Below, in pieces: positions 20,056 to 23,828 of a DNA stretch of 23,828 bases. The stretch comes from a virus. The first letter of the stretch is position 1. Every line of letters starts with the position of its first letter. The DNA lies in IMG/VR virus record IMGVR_UViG_3300035187_000108, positions 1 through 23,828 of that record; one strand, 5' to 3'. The notes beneath the pieces are model-generated. The model saw only the letters and a list, made by a program, of their open reading frames with translations, was not told the DNA's origin and ran no database searches. The position numbers and the translations under genes were made by a program.

Positions 20056-23000
20056 CAAACTACCACCGTATCGTTGATAAAGTAACGATTGAGGAACTGC
20101 TCAAACTCAGGGCTTTCTGCAATCAGTTGCTGCTTTACTTGGTCAAACACGAACACTAAATCTGCATTGCTCTTAGCCGATAGCATCATTGAGCCACCTT
20201 GTGCATCACGCGACTTGAGGATGTCAGCCATTTGGTCACGCACATCAAGGTATGTAGCCATAGCCTTGACAACCGTGCGGTTGCCGTTTTGCCCCATCCA
20301 ATTCTTGTCTTGCAGTGCTTTCTTGAGGACAAGAGCACGGCGCTCGTATTTACCCCTATCTGGGGATATGTACTCGGAATACCAATCGAAGTTTTCCTCA
20401 GCCTGCATACGAGTCCACAACTGCTTGGCAGCATTGATTGTCTCCATGCGTGGGTCAGTATCCGAAACAATACCGTTCTGAATTTTGTAGGTATTGATTT
20501 GACCCATCAACGAGTTGAACTGTGTCCAACCACGCTTGATATTGGCATCGCGCAACAATTCTTCTGGGCTTCGGTTCTGGCGATAAGTGTTCTTGGAGCC
20601 AGGATAAGCACCTTGCCTGTACTGCCATTGATAAGCAGCCTGACTAAAGGTGTACTGCCCGTCAAAATCATTAGCCAAGAATCCAATAAGTTCTGGGTTG
20701 TCAGATGCCTCAGCCTCTGCCATAAGTCCACGGAACTTCTTGAGGTTGTTGACTGTTTCCCTGTTAGCCTCAAGGCTACCTGGGGACTTAGAAAGACTGA
20801 CGGTTGCCTCAAAGTAATCTGGGTACATCTCAAGGAACTTAGCCTCAGCCTCGCCTGGTCCATACTGCGTAAGGAACTGGCGGAAGGTCTGCTGGTAGAA
20901 GTCCATCTCTGGGCTAACCGCAAATGGCATTGTCAGCGAGGAGAAAGCACGGAGCATGAAGAACTTGTTGGTCTTGTCCGTAATCTCCTTGAGCGTTGGC
21001 TCATCTGTCCTGCGCCCTGCGTTGTAGTTGTATGCCTCGTAGCGGAGCATCTGGTTGAAGGTACGGACATAGAGTTCGTCCTGGCTCCACATTGAGCGCA
21101 AACGGCGCAGCGCTGCTGGTGCAAACAAGTCTGTTGCAGTCTGTGGCATACCAGCGGGGAAGAACGGTCTAAACGCTTCCTCAAGTTCTGGTCTATTACG
21201 CAGCACCAAGTATGTTGGAAGCACCGCGTATGGACCGAAACCTGGGTTTCCTGGCTGACCTTGGGTAATAACATCCAAGGATGACAGCGGGATGTTGACC
21301 GTCTTGAACGCATTGTTGGCAATCTCGCGCCACTGCTTAGGCAAAGAGTCAATAAACCCTTGAGGTACCTGTACGACAAGATTCGCATAGGTTCCGCCAG
21401 CCAATTTCTTGGCATCCGTAATGCGATTGCCGTCTTGGTCAATAACGGTCTGACCATTGACAATCTGGGCAATCGTCCGAGCAGCCGATGTGACAGCCTG
21501 TGGGTTCTCAGCAACGATACCTGACCATCGCTTGATGGTGTTTTCGTAGGCTGCGTAGAACGGGAACATCAACTGCATAACCTGGCTTGATGAAGCACGG
21601 GTCCTGCGTACGATGGTAAACAGTGTCTGCTCGACTTGCCTGCGGGCATCAATGCGGGCACCACGCACAGCGTTGTTTATTTCATCTGCCGTAAGTCGGT
21701 CTGCTCCTTTTGTTGCAGCCAGATTCTCTATGTTTATACGAATTTGTCTATTGTAAACAGAGATAGCCAACGGGTGACGAGCAAAGACATCTTCTGGCAG
21801 TGAGCCAAGGAAGCGCATAACGCGCCTATTGAATGTGTCAATCAAACGCTCTTGGTCGCGGTATTCCTTGCTAGTTGTTACAAGCAGTCCGTTGATGTCT
21901 GGCAGATTCTCTGGGTTGACACCAAAGCGATTTTGCAGATATTCCTGCAACATAGCACCGGAGGCAACTCGGTCATCTGGAAGAGCAGTGCTAAAGAACA
22001 GCGCCGTTTCCTCATCTGGAATATACAACTTTACAGCGCCACGGGTAATGTTGATTTTCTCTAGCAAATCTTCGTTGAGTTCTCCACCACGGAGTGCGGT
22101 CAAACCAAAGGCTTGGCGCGGTGTGGTGTAGGTGTCATTGGCGTAAAGCCGACCATCTTTGCTTCTGGTAAGCCAGTTGAGAATGTCTTGGTCTGTTTCA
22201 CCATCAAGAACCCTGCGAACAATCGGGTCCATAACCCCTGTTTCTGGGTCACGGAAATGAAGGTTGATGACATTGGACCAAGCCTCAAAATAGCGTGGGT
22301 CATTGGACTTGACAAGGCTCACTGTCCTCGCACCAATGCCAGCGCTGAAAGCCATCTCCTGACTTCCGACCATAGAGTTCCATGTATCTTCTCCGGAAGT
22401 ACGACCCATAAACCAGGTGGCATCTTGGAACACTTCTGGGACTTCGTACTTCTGACCCATGGCTTCGATTTCCATGTACCCAAAGCCAGCGCGTTGCTTG
22501 ATTGCCTTCGACTCTGCTCGGATAACTGCAGCCCCAAGACGAGCAGCAACATCATCCATAGAAGCATGTGTCATCGTAAAGAGCCGTGCAAGATTCTCGG
22601 CAGCATCCTCAATGCCGTTGTTCAGCATCGAGTCAATGTTCTCTTTTGTGTAGTAAGGAGAGATAGGGCGCTCAGTAAGCCTTGCTGCCTTGCGAGCAGT
22701 GGTGCGAGCCAAACGACGCTCTTTGGCTGTAGCAAGGGGTTGTTCCATAATTGGCAAGTCCTCGGCTACCTCAACGGCAGCACGCTCCTGCATAGCCTTT
22801 ATGGAGTTATCAACGGCACGCTTTCTACCTTTGGTAGATACTGCCTCTGGTAGCACAATGTAAGACAAACCATTAGCCCGAGCATCATCTGGCACCGCAA
22901 CATAAGAAAGATTATTCTTTCGCATGTAGTCATAGATTGGGTCTGATTGGTTCTCCCAACCTTTCTTTTTGACCCATTCCTTGAACACGCCTACTTTGCC

Positions 23001-23828
23001 ACCGAATAAAGACTTGACCTCATTATCCATGGCACGCCATGAATCGGTAACCTTGGCAAGTCTTACGCCAGTTTCTGCACCTTCGCTCCATCGAACAAGG
23101 TCAAGACCCTCGCCGTAAACACGGACTGGAGTAACGCTGCCTTTTCCACCCTGAACCCTGAATACCGAGCGAGCAAAAATCTCTGGTTCTATTTTGAGGG
23201 CTTCTTCTTCGGCAAGCCGAATTTGATTCCAAGTAAGCGATTCGACTTTTCTCCACCCACGAGGGGTACGCATCTCAACAACTCTGCCAGCATTTCTGGC
23301 AGCAATCATGTCGGTGAGTAAATCGTCTGCTGCTTTCTTTACTCGTTCGCTTACTGCTCCAGCGCCTCTGCCAGCGCTTCTAGCCAGTTCTGCTTCTCTT
23401 GCTCGGACATTTGATAATAGTTCTTCGGGACTTGTACGAACAACCGTTCCTTCGCCGAGGATTTGGTCTGGGTCGAGGTCTGCGCCTTCTTTTGCTGCTT
23501 TGCCACCTGTACCACCTGTCTCAATCTCTTTTCCGTTTTTGACATCCCAGACAGCCATCTGGTCCCGAAACTCGGGGCTACCAAGTCTAACAGCAGCCTG
23601 CTCTGATGCAACATTATCGGCAAAGTCCAAATAGATTTGTTTGTCTTTTTTGTTGAACCATCCACCAAAAAACAGATTTGGATTCTGTCTAAACATTTCG
23701 GCATTGTCATCAAGAAACTTGCGAATTGTGGATGCAATTTCCTTGCGGTTTTTTGCCGGAAGTACAACACCACCGGAAGCACGACCAACCATATAGCCCT
23801 GGGTGGGCGAATCAAAGGTCACGCCACG
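20055..23828 (-). CDS. Very large virion-associated protein, partial at its N-terminus
   Basis: More than 1250 residues; the frame is open to the window edge and the first in-frame GTG (23822) sits in RGVTFDSPTQGYMVGRASGG, which reads as the middle of a protein, so the true start lies outside. From that GTG, residues 1-75 include FFGGWFNKKDKQIYLDFADN, a motif of phage polyvalent proteins; then a polar linker with helices (about 110-180); a large central region; and near 745-765 QLMFPFYAAYENTIKRWSG, which resembles the LPD38-type segment of polyvalent proteins. The C-terminal 500 residues are mostly helical. It might be a large internal protein ejected with the DNA. No kinase, protease or polymerase motifs were recognised. 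Confidence 0.65.
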   Translation of the reverse strand, partial: RGVTFDSPTQGYMVGRASGGVVLPAKNRKEIASTIRKFLDDNAEMFRQNPNLFFGGWFNKKDKQIYLDFADNVASEQAAVRLGSPEFRDQMAVWDVKNGKEIETGGTGGKAAKEGADLDPDQILGEGTVVRTSPEELLSNVRAREAELARSAGRGAGAVSERVKKAADDLLTDMIAARNAGRVVEMRTPRGWRKVESLTWNQIRLAEEEALKIEPEIFARSVFRVQGGKGSVTPVRVYGEGLDLVRWSEGAETGVRLAKVTDSWRAMDNEVKSLFGGKVGVFKEWVKKKGWENQSDPIYDYMRKNNLSYVAVPDDARANGLSYIVLPEAVSTKGRKRAVDNSIKAMQERAAVEVAEDLPIMEQPLATAKERRLARTTARKAARLTERPISPYYTKENIDSMLNNGIEDAAENLARLFTMTHASMDDVAARLGAAVIRAESKAIKQRAGFGYMEIEAMGQKYEVPEVFQDATWFMGRTSGEDTWNSMVGSQEMAFSAGIGARTVSLVKSNDPRYFEAWSNVINLHFRDPETGVMDPIVRRVLDGETDQDILNWLTRSKDGRLYANDTYTTPRQAFGLTALRGGELNEDLLEKINITRGAVKLYIPDEETALFFSTALPDDRVASGAMLQEYLQNRFGVNPENLPDINGLLVTTSKEYRDQERLIDTFNRRVMRFLGSLPEDVFARHPLAISVYNRQIRINIENLAATKGADRLTADEINNAVRGARIDARRQVEQTLFTIVRRTRASSSQVMQLMFPFYAAYENTIKRWSGIVAENPQAVTSAARTIAQIVNGQTVIDQDGNRITDAKKLAGGTYANLVVQVPQGFIDSLPKQWREIANNAFKTVNIPLSSLDVITQGQPGNPGFGPYAVLPTYLVLRNRPELEEAFRPFFPAGMPQTATDLFAPAALRRLRSMWSQDELYVRTFNQMLRYEAYNYNAGRRTDEPTLKEITDKTNKFFMLRAFSSLTMPFAVSPEMDFYQQTFRQFLTQYGPGEAEAKFLEMYPDYFEATVSLSKSPGSLEANRETVNNLKKFRGLMAEAEASDNPELIGFLANDFDGQYTFSQAAYQWQYRQGAYPGSKNTYRQNRSPEELLRDANIKRGWTQFNSLMGQINTYKIQNGIVSDTDPRMETINAAKQLWTRMQAEENFDWYSEYISPDRGKYERRALVLKKALQDKNWMGQNGNRTVVKAMATYLDVRDQMADILKSRDAQGGSMMLSAKSNADLVFVFDQVKQQLIAESPEFEQFLNRYFINDTVVV
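21167..21174. repeat. Dispersed octamer GTCTAAAC, site 9
   Basis: In the very large virion gene, reading A-F-R-P. Confidence 0.55.
23687..23694. repeat. Dispersed octamer GTCTAAAC, site 10
   Basis: Near the right edge in the very large virion gene, reading M-F-R-Q. Confidence 0.55.

Noticed and set aside
20199-21095. Long open frame of 298 codons on the plus strand
   Set aside because: It is antisense to the large virion gene, rich in Leu/Cys/His, without ribosome-binding site or overlap fit.

Overview
The window is a near-fully coding stretch of a tailed-phage genome: virion, tail-fibre, lysis and DNA-replication genes packed with 1-11 base overlaps (ATGA, TAATG and TGATG junctions). Almost everything is on the minus strand, so it reads right to left; the only exception is a two-gene island on the plus strand at 3047-3422. 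No integrase, transposase, tRNA, rRNA or CRISPR array is visible. The N4-gp56-type capsid protein, the small cysteine-containing and basic proteins around it, and an M15-type endolysin next to two small membrane proteins remind me of phages of Actinobacteria. The absence of a visible tape-measure or major tail tube gene suggests a short-tailed (podovirus-like) particle. Host and morphology are inferences. A cyanophage-like tail protein and a partial glycosyltransferase would suit an aquatic, metagenome-derived phage.

Region 1 (23828-16793, minus): a very large virion-associated protein (over 1250 residues, running off the right edge), then 132-, 498- and 454-residue proteins of unknown function. 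The last two share a short repeated motif. Region 2 (16676-15028): scaffold-like protein, then the major capsid protein with the strongest ribosome-binding site noticed in the window and an apparent inserted beta-rich domain. Region 3 (14965-13056): nine small genes of 29-91 residues in a chain of overlaps, including DUF6496-like and DUF6321-like proteins and three genes of 53 residues or fewer.

Region 4 (13059-4449): a head-tail connector-like protein, an Ala/Ser/Thr-rich tail fibre, an Mtd/hyaluronidase-like N-terminal fibre protein, three consecutive paralogous tail proteins (two with long polyglycine adhesin domains), a cyanophage-like protein, a coiled-coil protein and a 656-residue minor tail protein. 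Region 5 (4430-3543): lysis cassette of two small membrane proteins flanking an M15-like endolysin, ended by a bidirectional terminator that also serves the convergent plus-strand island (two zinc-ribbon proteins, one FmdB-like).

Region 6 (2916-1, minus) starts from a divergent promoter region: a Cas4/RecB-like nuclease with four candidate Fe-S cysteines, a zinc-binding protein, a RecA/DnaB-like ATPase, two unknown proteins whose frames overlap by 161 bases, and the start of a glycosyltransferase-like gene.

The most unexpected signal is a dispersed octamer, GTTTAGAC/GTCTAAAC, found ten times by eye (about one expected by chance). It lies in different reading frames and both orientations, which points to a DNA-level role.
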